From Achromobacter animicus (GTDB lineage Bacteria; Pseudomonadota; Gammaproteobacteria; Burkholderiales; Burkholderiaceae_B), in NCBI RefSeq assembly GCF_902859585.1, contig NZ_CADIJM010000022.1, positions 1 through 53,850 on the forward strand: a DNA stretch of 53,850 bases, given 5' to 3'. Under the pieces are notes generated by a model. It saw only the letters and a program-made list of their open reading frames with translations, was not told the DNA's origin and did no database searches. Below, piece after piece: positions 37,186-47,168 of this stretch (position 1 is the first letter of the stretch; every line of letters starts with the position of its first letter). Position numbers and translations under genes: made by a program.

Positions 37186-37818
37186 ATGGCCAAGAATAAA
37201 TTCTCTAAAGACTGGATTCACCAGCACATCAACGATCCCTATGTGAAGCTGGCGCAACAGAAGGGCTATCGCGCCCGCGCCGCTTTCAAGCTGATCGAGA
37301 TCCTCGACACCGAAAAGCTGATGCGCCGGGGCGACCTGGTCATCGATCTGGGCTCCGCGCCGGGCAGCTGGTCACAGGTGGCGCGCGAGCGGCTCGCCGG
37401 GCCGGGCGGCGTCGTGGACGGGCGCATCATCGCGCTGGACATCCTGCCCATGGAGCCCGTGGCAGGCGTGGAATTCATCCAGGGCGACTTCCGTGAAGAC
37501 GAAGTCTTGAAACAATTGGAAGACATGGTCGGATCGCGTGCGGTGGACCTTGTTATTTCAGACATGGCCCCCAACTTGTCCGGGGTGGGTATTGCCGACT
37601 CCGCGCGCATCCAGCATGTTTGCGAATTGGCGATGGAATTTTCCTGCGCCCACCTCAAGCCCAACGGGGCGCTGATCGTCAAGGCTTTCCACGGCACGGG
37701 CTTCTCGCAGATCGTGGAATCCTTCAAAAAGCGCTTCCGCCGGGTGGTCGAACGCAAACCGAAGGCCTCTCGGGACAAGTCCTCAGAAACCTTTCTGGTG
37801 GCGCGCGATCTGAAGTAA
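37186..37818 (+). CDS. rlmE: 23S rRNA 2'-O-ribose methyltransferase RlmE (RrmJ/FtsJ)
   Basis: This 210-residue SAM-dependent enzyme methylates U2552 of 23S rRNA. The SAM-binding motif is [15 protein letters not shown] near residue 50. The catalytic K-D-K-E tetrad is supported by Lys in [11 protein letters not shown], Asp in [11 protein letters not shown], Lys in ALIVKAFHG and Glu in [15 protein letters not shown]. It precedes ftsH, the classical ftsJ-ftsH pair, but 220 bases and a probable promoter separate them. Confidence 0.97.
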   Translation: MAKNKFSKDWIHQHINDPYVKLAQQKGYRARAAFKLIEILDTEKLMRRGDLVIDLGSAPGSWSQVARERLAGPGGVVDGRIIALDILPMEPVAGVEFIQGDFREDEVLKQLEDMVGSRAVDLVISDMAPNLSGVGIADSARIQHVCELAMEFSCAHLKPNGALIVKAFHGTGFSQIVESFKKRFRRVVERKPKASRDKSSETFLVARDLK

Positions 37819-38039
37819 CCCTTCCGTAATCATCCGGGGCAAATCGTCCCGGCCAAGAAAACCCCCGTCCCGCCGAGACAACGACCAGAAAACTCAAGAA
37901 TCAAATGTAATTAAATGGGCCCCACGGCTGCCAGGACGCAACTCCGTCCTACAGGTTAGAATGGGCTATTGACATACTTGTGACTGTGCCATACGCGGGT
38001 GCGCAGTCGCCGGTCGGAATCGAAAGCAGGAGATCGACC

Positions 38040-39926
38040 TTGAACAATTCATTTTCCAAAGTCGCTGTCTGGATGGTGATAGCCCTGGTGCTGTTCACCG
38101 TCTTCAAACAGTTCGACGGACGCGCTCAGACCCAGGACGGTGTGACTTACACGCAGTTCATGGACGACGCCAAGGCGGGACGTATCCGCAAGGTCGACGT
38201 TCAAGGCGACGTGCTCTACGTCACCCCGGACGCGGGCCGCGCCTATACGCTGACTTCCCCCGGCGATCTCTGGATGGTCTCCGATCTGCTGAAGTACGGC
38301 GTGCAGGTTTCGGGCAAGCCGCGCGAAGAGCAGTCGCTCCTGATGAGCATCTTCGTCTCGTGGTTCCCGATGCTGCTCCTGATCGGCGTATGGGTGTTCT
38401 TCATGCGACAGATGCAGGGCGGTGGCAAGGGCGGCGCATTCAGCTTCGGCAAATCGCGCGCCCGGATGCTCGACGAGAACACCAACCAGATCACCTTCGC
38501 TGACGTCGCCGGTTGCGACGAAGCCAAGGAAGACGTGCAGGAACTGGTCGACTTCCTGCGTGACCCCAGCAAGTTCCAGAAGCTGGGCGGCCGTATCCCG
38601 CGCGGCGTGCTGATGGTGGGTTCGCCCGGTACCGGCAAGACGCTGCTGGCCAAGGCCATCGCCGGCGAAGCCAAGGTGCCGTTCTTCAGCATCTCCGGTT
38701 CGGACTTCGTTGAAATGTTCGTCGGCGTGGGCGCGGCCCGTGTCCGCGACATGTTCGAAAACGCCAAGAAGCACGCTCCCTGCATCATCTTCATCGACGA
38801 AATCGATGCGGTCGGACGTCAGCGTGGCGCCGGCCTGGGTGGCGGCAACGACGAGCGCGAACAGACCCTGAACCAGATGCTGGTGGAAATGGATGGCTTC
38901 GAATCCGGCCAGGGCGTCATCGTGATCGCCGCAACCAACCGTCCCGACGTGCTGGATCCGGCGCTGCTGCGTCCGGGCCGTTTCGATCGCCAGGTCGTGG
39001 TGCCGCTGCCCGATATCCGGGGCCGCGAGCAGATCCTGAAGGTCCACATGCGCAAGGTTCCGCTGTCGCCCAATGTCGACGCGACCATCCTGGCGCGCGG
39101 TTGCCCGGGCTTCTCCGGCGCCGATCTGGCCAACCTGGTCAACGAAGCCGCACTGTTCGCCGCCCGCCGCAATGGCCGCACGGTCGATATGTCCGACTTT
39201 GAAAAGGCCAAGGACAAGATCATCATGGGCGCCGAGCGCCGCTCCATCGTGATGCCCGAAGAGGAACGCAAGAACACCGCGTACCACGAATCCGGCCACG
39301 CGATCGTCGCGCGCATGCTGCCCAAGACCGACCCGGTACACAAGGTCACCATCATCCCGCGCGGCCGTGCGCTGGGCGTGACGATGCAGTTGCCGGAAAC
39401 CGACCGCTACAGCATGGACAAGGGCCGTCTGCTGTCCACCATCGCCGTGCTGTTCGGCGGCCGTATCGCCGAAGAAATCTTCATGGACCAGATGACGACG
39501 GGCGCCTCGAATGACTTCGAACGTGCCACCGCCATCGCCCGCGACATCGTCACGCGCTACGGCATGACCGACGAACTGGGTCCCATGGTCTACGCCGAGA
39601 ACGAAGGCGAAGTCTTCCTGGGCCGCAGCGTCACCAAGACCACGCACATGTCCGAAGCCACCATGCAGAAGGTGGACACCGAGATCCGCCGCATCATCGA
39701 CGAGCAGTACGGCGTTGCGCGCAAGATCCTGGAAGACAACCGCGACAAGGTCGAAGTCATGACGTCCGCGCTGCTCGAATGGGAAACCATCGACGCCGAC
39801 CAGATCAACGACATCATGGAGGGCCGCCCCCCGCGTCCCCCGAAGACGCCGCAAGGCCCGTCGGACACGTCCGATACGCCGCCGACCGGCCTGGCTGCAG
39901 GCGGTAGCACGGCAGCTGCGGTCTGA
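38040..39926 (+). CDS. ftsH: ATP-dependent zinc metalloprotease FtsH
   Basis: This 628-residue membrane protease degrades misfolded membrane proteins and regulatory substrates. TM1 is at about residues 8-23 and TM2 at about 103-122. Walker A is GSPGTGKT at 194-201, Walker [13 protein letters not shown], and the zinc site HESGH at 416-420. I chose the TTG at 38040, because it gives [12 protein letters not shown], the family N-terminus, and CAGGAG lies about 8-10 bases upstream. The longer GTG start at 37980 would add 20 hydrophilic residues before TM1. A TAGAAT box at 37957-37962 is a candidate -10. folP and glmM follow in the same unit. Confidence 0.96.
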   Translation: MNNSFSKVAVWMVIALVLFTVFKQFDGRAQTQDGVTYTQFMDDAKAGRIRKVDVQGDVLYVTPDAGRAYTLTSPGDLWMVSDLLKYGVQVSGKPREEQSLLMSIFVSWFPMLLLIGVWVFFMRQMQGGGKGGAFSFGKSRARMLDENTNQITFADVAGCDEAKEDVQELVDFLRDPSKFQKLGGRIPRGVLMVGSPGTGKTLLAKAIAGEAKVPFFSISGSDFVEMFVGVGAARVRDMFENAKKHAPCIIFIDEIDAVGRQRGAGLGGGNDEREQTLNQMLVEMDGFESGQGVIVIAATNRPDVLDPALLRPGRFDRQVVVPLPDIRGREQILKVHMRKVPLSPNVDATILARGCPGFSGADLANLVNEAALFAARRNGRTVDMSDFEKAKDKIIMGAERRSIVMPEEERKNTAYHESGHAIVARMLPKTDPVHKVTIIPRGRALGVTMQLPETDRYSMDKGRLLSTIAVLFGGRIAEEIFMDQMTTGASNDFERATAIARDIVTRYGMTDELGPMVYAENEGEVFLGRSVTKTTHMSEATMQKVDTEIRRIIDEQYGVARKILEDNRDKVEVMTSALLEWETIDADQINDIMEGRPPRPPKTPQGPSDTSDTPPTGLAAGGSTAAAV

Positions 39927-39944
39927 GGTTCTTCGTTCTGGTTT

Positions 39945-40790
39945 ATGGCAAATAACTTCCTTTGCGGGCGCTTCGAGTTTGATCTCGAGCGCCCGCTTGT
40001 CATGGGCATCGTCAACGTCACGCCGGACTCGTTTTCCGATGGCGGCCAACACGACGATACCGATTCCGCCGTGGCGCATGCGCGCCAGTTGATCGAGGAA
40101 GGCGCCCAGATTCTGGACCTGGGCGGCGAATCCACGCGCCCGGGGGCCGACCCCGTTTCCGTGGCCGACGAGCTCAACCGGCTGCTCCCGGTGGTCGAGG
40201 CGCTTCGGGACTGCGGCGTGCCGCTCTCCATCGACACGTTCAAGCCGGAAGTCATGCGCGCGACGCTGGACGCCGGCGCGGACATGATCAACGACATCTA
40301 CGGTTTCAGGCAGCCGGGCGCGATCGAAGCCGTCTCGCAATCGCGCTGTGGCCTGTGCGTCATGCACATGAAAGGCGAGCCTCGCACCATGCAGGCAGCG
40401 CCGCCCGAGTACACCGACCTGATCGGTGAAATCGGCCTGTTTCTGGGGGCTCGCGCGCAAAAGCTGCGCGCGGCCTGGATCGATCCTCGCCGCATCGTGC
40501 TGGACCCGGGCTTCGGGTTTGGCAAGACGGCCGACCAGAACTTTCAACTGCTGCGCCGGCTGTCCAGCCTGCGCAGTACCGGTTATCCATTGCTGATCGG
40601 CCTGTCGCGCAAAAACATGATCGGCCAGGCCACCGGCCGGCCGGTTGGCGACCGGCTGCCCGGCAGCATTGCCGCCGCGCTTGCCTGCGTCGCGCGTGGC
40701 GCCTCCATCGTGCGCGTGCACGATGTTGCGGCCACGGTGGATGCGCTTAAGGTATGGCAGGCGGCTGAACAAGGAGCAATCAGTTCATGA
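39945..40790 (+). CDS. folP: Dihydropteroate synthase
   Basis: This 281-residue TIM-barrel enzyme of folate synthesis condenses pterin pyrophosphate with p-aminobenzoate and is the target of sulfonamides. The signatures are [16 protein letters not shown] near the N-terminus, [30 protein letters not shown] and GLSRKNMIG. It follows ftsH by 18 bases and overlaps glmM by ATGA, the common folP-glmM arrangement. Confidence 0.97.
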   Translation: MANNFLCGRFEFDLERPLVMGIVNVTPDSFSDGGQHDDTDSAVAHARQLIEEGAQILDLGGESTRPGADPVSVADELNRLLPVVEALRDCGVPLSIDTFKPEVMRATLDAGADMINDIYGFRQPGAIEAVSQSRCGLCVMHMKGEPRTMQAAPPEYTDLIGEIGLFLGARAQKLRAAWIDPRRIVLDPGFGFGKTADQNFQLLRRLSSLRSTGYPLLIGLSRKNMIGQATGRPVGDRLPGSIAAALACVARGASIVRVHDVAATVDALKVWQAAEQGAISS

Positions 40791-42130
40791 TTCGACGCAA
40801 ATATTTCGGTACCGATGGCGTACGCGGTGAAGTCGGCGGTCCGGTGATCAATGCCGAATTCGCCTTGCGCCTGGGTTACGCCGCTGGCCGCGTGCTGGCC
40901 CGCGAGCACGCCGTGCGCGGCGCAAGCCGCCCGCAGGTCGTCATCGGCAAGGACACCCGGATTTCCGGCTACATGCTGGAGTCCGCGCTGGAAGCGGGGC
41001 TGTCCGCCGCCGGTATCGACGTGCTGCTGGCCGGCCCGATCCCCACGCCCGCGGTCGCCTACCTGACCCGCGCGCTGCGCTTGGTCGCCGGCATCGTCAT
41101 CAGCGCCTCGCACAATCCCTACCAGGACAACGGCATCAAGTTCTTCTCGGCGCAGGGCATGAAGCTGCCCGACGAAATCGAAGCCGACATCGAGGCCGCG
41201 CTGGACGAGCCCCTGGGTTGCGTCAGTTCGGAAGCGCTGGGACGCGCGCGCCGCATGGGCGACGCTCAGGGCCGCTACATCGAGTTCTGCAAGAGCACGT
41301 TCCCGAACGACCTGGACTTGAACGGCATGACGATCGTGGTGGACGCCGCGCACGGCGCCGCCTACAACATCGCGCCGCACGTCTTCCGTGAGCTGGGCGC
41401 CGAAGTCCACGCCATCGGCGTGCACCCCGATGGCTTCAACATCAACAAGGGCGTGGGCGCGCTGCATCCCGAGCTGCTGGCCAAGGAAGTCAAGGCGCGC
41501 GGCGCCCAGCTTGGCATTGCGCTGGACGGCGACGCCGACCGCCTGCAGATGGTGGACGGCGAGGGCCGCATCTACAACGGCGACGAACTCATGTACGCCA
41601 TCGTGCGCGAGCGCATGCAGCGCGGCAAGGTCGAGGGCGTGGTCGGCACGCTGATGACCAACTTTGGCTTCGAGCGCGAAATGAAGCGCCTGGGCGTGGG
41701 CTTTGACCGCGCGAACGTGGGCGACCGCTATGTGCTGGAACAGATGCAATCGCGCGGCTGGCTGTACGGCGGCGAAAGCTCCGGCCATCTGCTGTGCCTG
41801 GATTGCCACTCCACCGGCGACGGCATCGTGGCGGCGCTGCAGGTCTTGACCGCGCTGCGTCGCAATTCCACCACGCTTGGCGACTGGGTCAGCGACCTGC
41901 GCATGTATCCGCAAAAGATGATCAACGTGCCGCTGACGCCGGGCCTGGACTGGAAGACGCATGCCGGTCTGACCGCCGCGCGCCAGGCCGTCGAGGCAGA
42001 GCTGGACGGCCGGGGCCGGATCCTGATCCGCGCTTCGGGGACGGAACCCAAGCTGCGCCTGATGGTTGAGGCCGAAGATGAGGCGCTGGCGACCAATTCT
42101 GCAGAGAAGCTTGCGGCAAGCCTGGGGTAA
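40787..42130 (+). CDS. glmM: Phosphoglucosamine mutase
   Basis: This 447-residue enzyme converts glucosamine-6-phosphate to glucosamine-1-phosphate for peptidoglycan and LPS precursors. The N-terminus [13 protein letters not shown] is typical. The phosphoserine is S108 in [13 protein letters not shown]. The metal loop is LDGDADRL, the sugar-binding loop GGESSGHLL, and the phosphate-binding loop [15 protein letters not shown]. It is translationally coupled to folP and closed by a terminator at 42156-42190. Confidence 0.97.
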   Translation: MIRRKYFGTDGVRGEVGGPVINAEFALRLGYAAGRVLAREHAVRGASRPQVVIGKDTRISGYMLESALEAGLSAAGIDVLLAGPIPTPAVAYLTRALRLVAGIVISASHNPYQDNGIKFFSAQGMKLPDEIEADIEAALDEPLGCVSSEALGRARRMGDAQGRYIEFCKSTFPNDLDLNGMTIVVDAAHGAAYNIAPHVFRELGAEVHAIGVHPDGFNINKGVGALHPELLAKEVKARGAQLGIALDGDADRLQMVDGEGRIYNGDELMYAIVRERMQRGKVEGVVGTLMTNFGFEREMKRLGVGFDRANVGDRYVLEQMQSRGWLYGGESSGHLLCLDCHSTGDGIVAALQVLTALRRNSTTLGDWVSDLRMYPQKMINVPLTPGLDWKTHAGLTAARQAVEAELDGRGRILIRASGTEPKLRLMVEAEDEALATNSAEKLAASLG

Positions 42131-42155
42131 ACCCTGAGTTTCGATTTAATATGTG

Positions 42156-42190
42156 GGCCACGCGTCGAAATCGTCGCGTGGCCTTTTGTT
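42156..42190 (+). terminator. Rho-independent terminator after glmM
   Basis: GGCCACGCG (42156-42164) pairs perfectly with CGCGTGGCC (42175-42183) and is followed by TTTTGTT. It ends the ftsH-folP-glmM unit. Confidence 0.9.
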
Positions 42191-42298
42191 GTTTGAGTTT
42201 TCGATGCCGGTCTAAGCGTCATAGTCACGTAACATATTGGTCAAGTCATTGACATACAGGGCGTCCACACTGGCTGGACTCTCTAGGAGCTTCGCGCA

Positions 42299-43105
42299 AT
42301 GCTGGAATTAGCACGCATCAATCCGAGCCGCAGTACCGCAGAACCCTGGACGGGCTCGGCCCCGAAGGTCCTGGCTGTCGGCCTGGCGCGTACCGCCGAA
42401 GAAATAGAGCAGATCCAACGCCTGCGCTATGAGGTCTTCACCGAAGACATGGGTGTCGTCTTCCCTGATGCGCAAGATGGCATCGAGCAAGACCGCTTCG
42501 ATCCGTTCTGTGAACACCTGATGGTCCGCGAACTCGACACCGACCGAGTCGTTGGCACCTATCGGATCCTGACCCCCGAAAAGGCGCGCGAAGCCGGCGG
42601 CTATTACTCGCAGTCGGAATTCGACCTGTCGGGCCTGGGCGCCATCCGCGACGAAGTCGTTGAAGTCGGCCGCTCCTGCACCCACGCCGATTACCGTGGC
42701 GGCGCGGTCATCATGCTGCTGTGGTCCGGCCTGGCGGAATACCTGCGCCGCGGCGGTTACGAATACGTGCTCGGTTGCGCCAGCGTCAGCCTGCGCGATG
42801 ACGGCGTCACCGCAGCGGAAGTGTGGCGTACGGTGGCCAAGCAGATGCCCCAGGGCAACGAGCCGCGCGTCACGCCGCTGCACCGCTACCCGGTCGAAAA
42901 GCTCAACAGCACCTTACCGGCGCGCGTGCCGCCGCTGATCAAGGGCTATCTGAAGCTGGGCGCCAAGGTATGCGGCGAACCGGCATGGGATCCGGATTTC
43001 AACGCCGCCGACTTCCCGGTGCTCTTGAAGATGGAGCGCATGGACGAGCGCTACCGTCGCCACTTCGGCCTGGACCAGCCGGCCATCATCGCTACCCAGC
43101 GCTAG
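42299..43105 (+). CDS. olsB: L-ornithine N(alpha)-acyltransferase-like GNAT protein (OlsB)
   Basis: This 268-residue protein of the OlsB/hemolysin-like GNAT family transfers a 3-hydroxyacyl group to ornithine, the first step of ornithine lipid synthesis. Diagnostic segments are RLRYEVFTEDMGVVFPD near residue 43, DRVVGTYRILTPEKA, VEVGRSCTHADYRGGAVIML and YEYVLGCASVSL. The enzyme acts at the inner-membrane surface. Phosphorus-free ornithine lipids can replace phospholipids in phosphate starvation, which fits the adjacent ppx/ppk and pst genes. No separate OlsA acyltransferase gene is seen nearby. TAGGAG upstream of ATG 42299 serves as ribosome binding site. Confidence 0.88.
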   Translation: MLELARINPSRSTAEPWTGSAPKVLAVGLARTAEEIEQIQRLRYEVFTEDMGVVFPDAQDGIEQDRFDPFCEHLMVRELDTDRVVGTYRILTPEKAREAGGYYSQSEFDLSGLGAIRDEVVEVGRSCTHADYRGGAVIMLLWSGLAEYLRRGGYEYVLGCASVSLRDDGVTAAEVWRTVAKQMPQGNEPRVTPLHRYPVEKLNSTLPARVPPLIKGYLKLGAKVCGEPAWDPDFNAADFPVLLKMERMDERYRRHFGLDQPAIIATQR

Positions 43106-43117
43106 ACCCCATCCATC

Positions 43118-43228
43118 ATGCGCCGCCTGTTCCGCCGAATGACAATCAGACTGATCCGGCGGGCCACCCGGCCGCTGCGCATGGAACTCAGGCGGCTGGA
43201 TCGGGAAACCGATCTCTCGCCATTCTGA
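43118..43228 (+). CDS. 36-codon Arg-rich small ORF, hypothetical
   Basis: The ORF begins 12 bases after the olsB stop and ends just before the shared terminator hairpin, so it should be on the olsB mRNA. It begins MRRLFRRMTIRLIRRATRP and ends LDRETDLSPF. It has 12 arginines and 4 acidic residues in 36, with hydrophobic residues spaced as in an amphipathic helix. There is no Shine-Dalgarno, so translation would depend on coupling to olsB. It could be a membrane-surface peptide, but equally a chance ORF in GC-rich DNA. Confidence 0.35.
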   Translation: MRRLFRRMTIRLIRRATRPLRMELRRLDRETDLSPF

Positions 43229-43233
43229 TCAGC

Positions 43234-43260
43234 CGGGGCGGCCGCGCCGCCCCGTTCTTG
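43234..43260. terminator. Hairpin terminator between olsB and ppx
   Basis: CGGGGCGG (43234-43241) pairs with CCGCCCCG (43247-43254) around CCGCG, with TTCTTG and then ATTTT following. It lies between the converging olsB unit and ppx and probably ends the plus-strand transcript. Confidence 0.75.
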
Positions 43261-43264
43261 ATTT

Positions 43265-44752
43265 TCAGAACTCCAGCAGTTCGAACGAAAACCCGACCTT
43301 GTTCCACTCGGCTTCTTCCGCGCGCAGCGTGAAGTCGCTGAGCGGGTGTTCGGCCAGCCATTCGCGGTTGACGCGCACCACGATGGAATTGTCTCGGACC
43401 GACGCGGTGAGGGGCAGGGGTTCGATCTCGCCGCGGCGGCGGAACAGCAACACCGCCAGACGCAGCGCCAGGATGGCCTTCCATTGCGGGCGCGTGCGCA
43501 CCAGCGGTTCCACCTTGGCCAGCTTGCCCTGATGTCCCAGCGCCAGCAAGGCCAGCAGTTGCTGGTCGGCGCGTGAAAAGCCCGGCATGTCGGCGTTTTC
43601 CAGCACGTAGGCGGTGTGCTTGTGATACGCGTTGTGGGCAATCGACAGACCCACTTCGTGCAGATCGGCCGCCCAGCCCAGTGCGGGACGCAGCTCGGCG
43701 CGCTCCTGGCCTTCGGGGAACATGGCGTCGAACAGGCTGAGGGCTGCGTGGCGAACGCGGCGCGCCTGGTTCACGTCCACGTGATAGCGCTTGACGAACT
43801 GGCGTACCGATTCGTCGCGCTTGTCGTGCTCGTCGTCACGGCCCAGCAGGTCGTACAAAACGCCCAGGCGCAGTGCGCCGTCGCCGGTGTGCATGACATC
43901 GATGCCCAGCTCGTCGAACAGCGCGCTCATGATGGCCAGCCCGCCGGGCAGCACGTCGGCGCGTTCGATCTTGATGCCGGGAAGCTCGGACGGAATGACG
44001 CGGCCCGAGCGGATGAGACGGTCCTTCAGCTTGGTCAGGCCCGAGCGCGTGATGCCGCGGTCGGAATAGCCGCCTTCGGTCAGGATTGCAAAGAGCGCCT
44101 TGGCGGTGCCGGAGGAGCCATAGGCTTCCTTCCAGCTCATCTTGCGGTACTGCTTGGCGATGACTTCGATTTCGCGGCGCGCGGCCAGCTCGGCCTGCTT
44201 CATCTGGTGCGCATCCACGACGCCGTCCGAGAAGAACTGGCGGCTGTAGCTGACGCAGCCCATGTACAGCGAGGACATCAGGCCCGGTTCGTGGCCCTTG
44301 CCGATGATGACTTCGGTAGAACCGCCGCCGATGTCGATGACCAGGCGCTTGTTGGGCGAAGGGGGCAGGGTGTGGGCCACGCCCGTGAAGATCAGGCGGG
44401 CCTCTTCGCGGCCGGCGATGACTTCAATGGGAAAGCCCAATGCGGCTTCGGCCCGGGGCAAAAAATCTTTGGTGTTGCGGGCGACGCGGAACGTGTTGGT
44501 GGCAACCGCACGGACCCGGTTGGGGTGGAAACTGCGCAGGCGTTCGCCGAAGCGTTCCAGGACGGCAATGGCGCGGTCGATGGCGGCGTCGCCAAGCCGT
44601 TTTTCGGCGTCCAGACCGGCGGCGAGCCGGACGGTTTCCTTGAGGCGGTCGATCTGGTAGATCTGGGGCGTACCGTCCTGCTGAACGATGCGTCCGATGG
44701 AGAGGCGAAAGCTGTTGGACCCGAGGTCCACCGCGGCCAGAAGTTGATCCAT
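43265..44752 (-). CDS. ppx: Exopolyphosphatase (Ppx/GppA family)
   Basis: This 495-residue protein of the ASKHA fold releases phosphate from polyphosphate ends or hydrolyses pppGpp. The phosphate-1 loop is AAVDLGSNSFRLSIGR at the N-terminus, and phosphate-2 is VIDIGGGSTEVIIGK. VAGREEARLIFTG and PGGLAIMSALFDELGI support the family, and an HD-like C-terminal part (about residues 320-480) gives the long form. It is divergent from ppk, so ppx has its own promoter in the 44753-44959 region. Ppx rather than GppA is inferred from the ppk neighbour. Confidence 0.93.
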   Translation of the reverse strand: MDQLLAAVDLGSNSFRLSIGRIVQQDGTPQIYQIDRLKETVRLAAGLDAEKRLGDAAIDRAIAVLERFGERLRSFHPNRVRAVATNTFRVARNTKDFLPRAEAALGFPIEVIAGREEARLIFTGVAHTLPPSPNKRLVIDIGGGSTEVIIGKGHEPGLMSSLYMGCVSYSRQFFSDGVVDAHQMKQAELAARREIEVIAKQYRKMSWKEAYGSSGTAKALFAILTEGGYSDRGITRSGLTKLKDRLIRSGRVIPSELPGIKIERADVLPGGLAIMSALFDELGIDVMHTGDGALRLGVLYDLLGRDDEHDKRDESVRQFVKRYHVDVNQARRVRHAALSLFDAMFPEGQERAELRPALGWAADLHEVGLSIAHNAYHKHTAYVLENADMPGFSRADQQLLALLALGHQGKLAKVEPLVRTRPQWKAILALRLAVLLFRRRGEIEPLPLTASVRDNSIVVRVNREWLAEHPLSDFTLRAEEAEWNKVGFSFELLEF

Positions 44753-44907
44753 GCGGCTCGTAATATTGGCTGTGAGGTGGACCGATTATAAGGACCCCAT
44801 GTGACAACGCCGCCGGATACGGGTTTTTGCTTACGGAACAGAGGCTTGGGAGCCATTGTCCGGTGCGCCATATGTCCCGCATTTGACGTACCCTTAGCGA
44901 TTGGGCG

Positions 44908-44941
44908 CTGTCATAGAACCGTCACCTGTTTGCAGTAAAAC
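44908..44941 (+). promoter_or_regulatory. Pho box and -10 upstream of ppk
   Basis: CTGTCATAGAACCGTCAC (44908-44925) matches the PhoB-binding consensus at 16 of 18 positions by my count. It has two GTCA half-sites 11 bases apart. Ten bases downstream, TAAAAC (44936-44941) can serve as the -10, the spacing of PhoB-activated promoters in which the Pho box replaces the -35. Confidence 0.85.
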
Positions 44942-44971
44942 TTCACGCTCTCTTTTCGTATGGAATCCGGT

Positions 44972-47047
44972 ATGCCCACACGTCCGCCAGGCGAGCCTCT
45001 GCTCATGAATCGCGAATTGTCGCTGCTCAAGTTCAATGAACGCGTGCTGGCGATGGCGGAAAACCCCAAGACGCCGCTGCTGGAAAGGCTGCGCTACGTG
45101 TGCATCGTCAGTTCCAACCTGGACGAGTTCTTCGAGATCCGGATCTCCAGCCTGAAAGAGCAGCAGCGCCAGTCGCCCAACCTGGTCGGCCCGGACGGCA
45201 TGACGCCCGACGAGGCATTCGAATGCGTCCAGCAGGCGGTGCACGAACTGGTGAACCGCCAGTACAACCTGCTCAACGATCAGATCCTGCCCGCCATGCA
45301 CAAGGAGGGCATCGCGCTGCATCACGCTTCCGAATGGAATCCGGAGCAGCAGGAATGGGCGCGCGACGTGTTCCACCGTGACGTGATGCCGCTGTTGACC
45401 CCCATCGGGCTGGACCCGGCGCATCCGTTTCCGCGCGTCTACAACAAGAGCCTGAATTTCATCGTGTCGCTGGCCGGCGCTGACGCGTTCGGCCGTCAGG
45501 CGTCCATCGCCATCGTCCAGGCGCCCCGCGCGCTGCCGCGCCTGATCAAGATGCCGCAGGAGCTCTCTGGCCAACCCGAGGGCTACATCCTCCTGACTTC
45601 CCTCCTGCGCGCGTTCGTGGGCGAGCTGTTCCCGGGCCTGGAGATGCTGGGTTGCTACCAGTGGCGCGTCACGCGCAACAGCGACCTCTTCGTGGACGAG
45701 GAAGAAGTCACCAACCTGCGCCATGCGCTGCAGGGCGAGCTGTCGCAGCGCAACTTCGGCGCCGCCGTCCGCCTTGAGATCGACAAGCTGACGCCCGTCG
45801 AACTGGAAACCTTCCTGCAGCGCGAGTTTTCGCTCAAGGCCGACGACACCTATCGCGTGCCCGGCCCGGTGAACCTGTCGCGGCTCATGCAGCTGTGCAA
45901 TTCCGCGGCGCGCCCGGACCTGTTGTTTCCCGACTACCGCGCGCCCGTGCCCGCGCCCTTTGACCGCTTCGGCGACAAGCCCGCGGAACTCTTTGAGGCA
46001 GTTGCCGAGTGCGACCGCCTGCTGCACCATCCCTATCAGTCGTTCCAGCCCGTCATCGACTTCCTGACCGCCGCCGCGCTGGATCCGGACGTGATGGCCA
46101 TCAAGCAGACCATCTACCGCACCGGCGAAGACTCCGAGCTGATGAAGATCCTGCTGGCGGCCGCGCGCGCCGGCAAGGAAGTGACGGTGGTGGTGGAGTT
46201 GATGGCGCGCTTTGACGAGCAGACCAACATCAACTGGGCCTCCAAGCTGGAAGAGGTGGGGGCGCACGTCGTCTATGGCGTAGTGGCGCACAAGACGCAC
46301 GCCAAGATGGCGGTGGTGCTGCGCCGGGAAAAGGGCCGTCTGCGCCGCTATGCCCACTTGGGCACCGGCAATTACCACCCGCGCACGGCGCGCCTGTACA
46401 CCGATTTCGGGCTGCTGACGGCGGACCCGAAGCTGTGCGAGGACATGGACAAGGTGTTCGCGCAGTTGACCGGCCTGGGTGCGCGCCGCGCGCTCAAATC
46501 GCTGATGCAGTCGCCGTTCACCCTGCACGAAGGCATGGTGTCGTTGATCCGCGCCGAGGCGCGCGCCGCCAAGGCGGGCAAACGGTCGCGCATCATGGCG
46601 AAGATGAATTCGCTTCTCGAAGAGCAGATCATCGCCGAGCTGTACAAGGCCAGCCAGGCGGGCGTGAAGATCGACCTGATCGTGCGCGGCGTCTGCGCCT
46701 TGCGCGCCGGGGTGCCGGGATTGTCAGAAAACATCCGTGTGCGCTCCATCGTGGGCCGCTTCCTGGAGCATTCCCGCGTCTTCTATTTCTACGCCGACGG
46801 CGAAGAGACCGTGTACCTGTCGTCCGCCGACTGGATGGACCGCAACTTCTTCCGCCGCGTCGAGATCGCCTTCCCGATCTACGACAAGACGCTCAAGAAA
46901 CGCGTTATCGACGAGGCCTTCACCTACGCGCTGCGCGACAACCAGCTTGCCTGGCAGCAGCAACCCAGCGGCGACTACGCGCGCGTCAAGAGCCGCCGCG
47001 AGCCCTACAACCTGCACCAGTTCCTGATGCAGAAGCTGGGCGTCTGA
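44972..47047 (+). CDS. ppk1: Polyphosphate kinase 1
   Basis: This enzyme of about 691 residues makes long-chain polyphosphate from ATP. The N-terminal MNRELSLLKFNERVLAMA block, SSNLDEFFEIRISSLK, and the PLD-like catalytic domains are complete. The phosphorylated His should lie in RRYAHLGTGNYHPRTARLY, and the second conserved region is DLIVRGVCALRAGVPGLSEN. Three in-frame ATGs exist (44960, 44972, 45005). I chose 44972, because GGA lies seven bases upstream of it, while 44960 has no visible Shine-Dalgarno. The gene is under a clear Pho box. Confidence 0.95.
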   Translation: MPTRPPGEPLLMNRELSLLKFNERVLAMAENPKTPLLERLRYVCIVSSNLDEFFEIRISSLKEQQRQSPNLVGPDGMTPDEAFECVQQAVHELVNRQYNLLNDQILPAMHKEGIALHHASEWNPEQQEWARDVFHRDVMPLLTPIGLDPAHPFPRVYNKSLNFIVSLAGADAFGRQASIAIVQAPRALPRLIKMPQELSGQPEGYILLTSLLRAFVGELFPGLEMLGCYQWRVTRNSDLFVDEEEVTNLRHALQGELSQRNFGAAVRLEIDKLTPVELETFLQREFSLKADDTYRVPGPVNLSRLMQLCNSAARPDLLFPDYRAPVPAPFDRFGDKPAELFEAVAECDRLLHHPYQSFQPVIDFLTAAALDPDVMAIKQTIYRTGEDSELMKILLAAARAGKEVTVVVELMARFDEQTNINWASKLEEVGAHVVYGVVAHKTHAKMAVVLRREKGRLRRYAHLGTGNYHPRTARLYTDFGLLTADPKLCEDMDKVFAQLTGLGARRALKSLMQSPFTLHEGMVSLIRAEARAAKAGKRSRIMAKMNSLLEEQIIAELYKASQAGVKIDLIVRGVCALRAGVPGLSENIRVRSIVGRFLEHSRVFYFYADGEETVYLSSADWMDRNFFRRVEIAFPIYDKTLKKRVIDEAFTYALRDNQLAWQQQPSGDYARVKSRREPYNLHQFLMQKLGV

Positions 47048-47097
47048 ACGACCAGGGCCGAAATAGGGTTTGTCCCTTTAATCTTGTCTTAGCCTTT

Positions 47098-47134
47098 CGG
47101 CCGCCCGGCAACTGCCCCGCGGCCGTGGTTTTTA
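47098..47134 (+). terminator. Terminator after ppk
   Basis: CGGCCGC (47098-47104) pairs with GCGGCCG (47119-47125), with a 14-base loop, and TGGTTTTTA follows. It separates ppk from the pstS promoter 35 bases further on. Confidence 0.65.
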
Positions 47135-47168
47135 TGCCGCATCGAACATCTGCATGAACAGTTTGTGA

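Noticed and set aside
37957-37997. Heat-shock (sigma-32) promoter before ftsH
   Set aside because: I looked for CTTGAA and CCCCAT boxes with proper spacing. Only GCCCCACG without a matching -35 is present.
38049-40772. 907-codon ORF antisense to ftsH and folP
   Set aside because: It is a GC-bias shadow of two well-identified genes.
42214-42254. Pho box candidate upstream of olsB
   Set aside because: Several GTCA words occur, but none are 11 bases apart in the right order. A TTGACA at 42249 has no matching -10, so I do not call a promoter.
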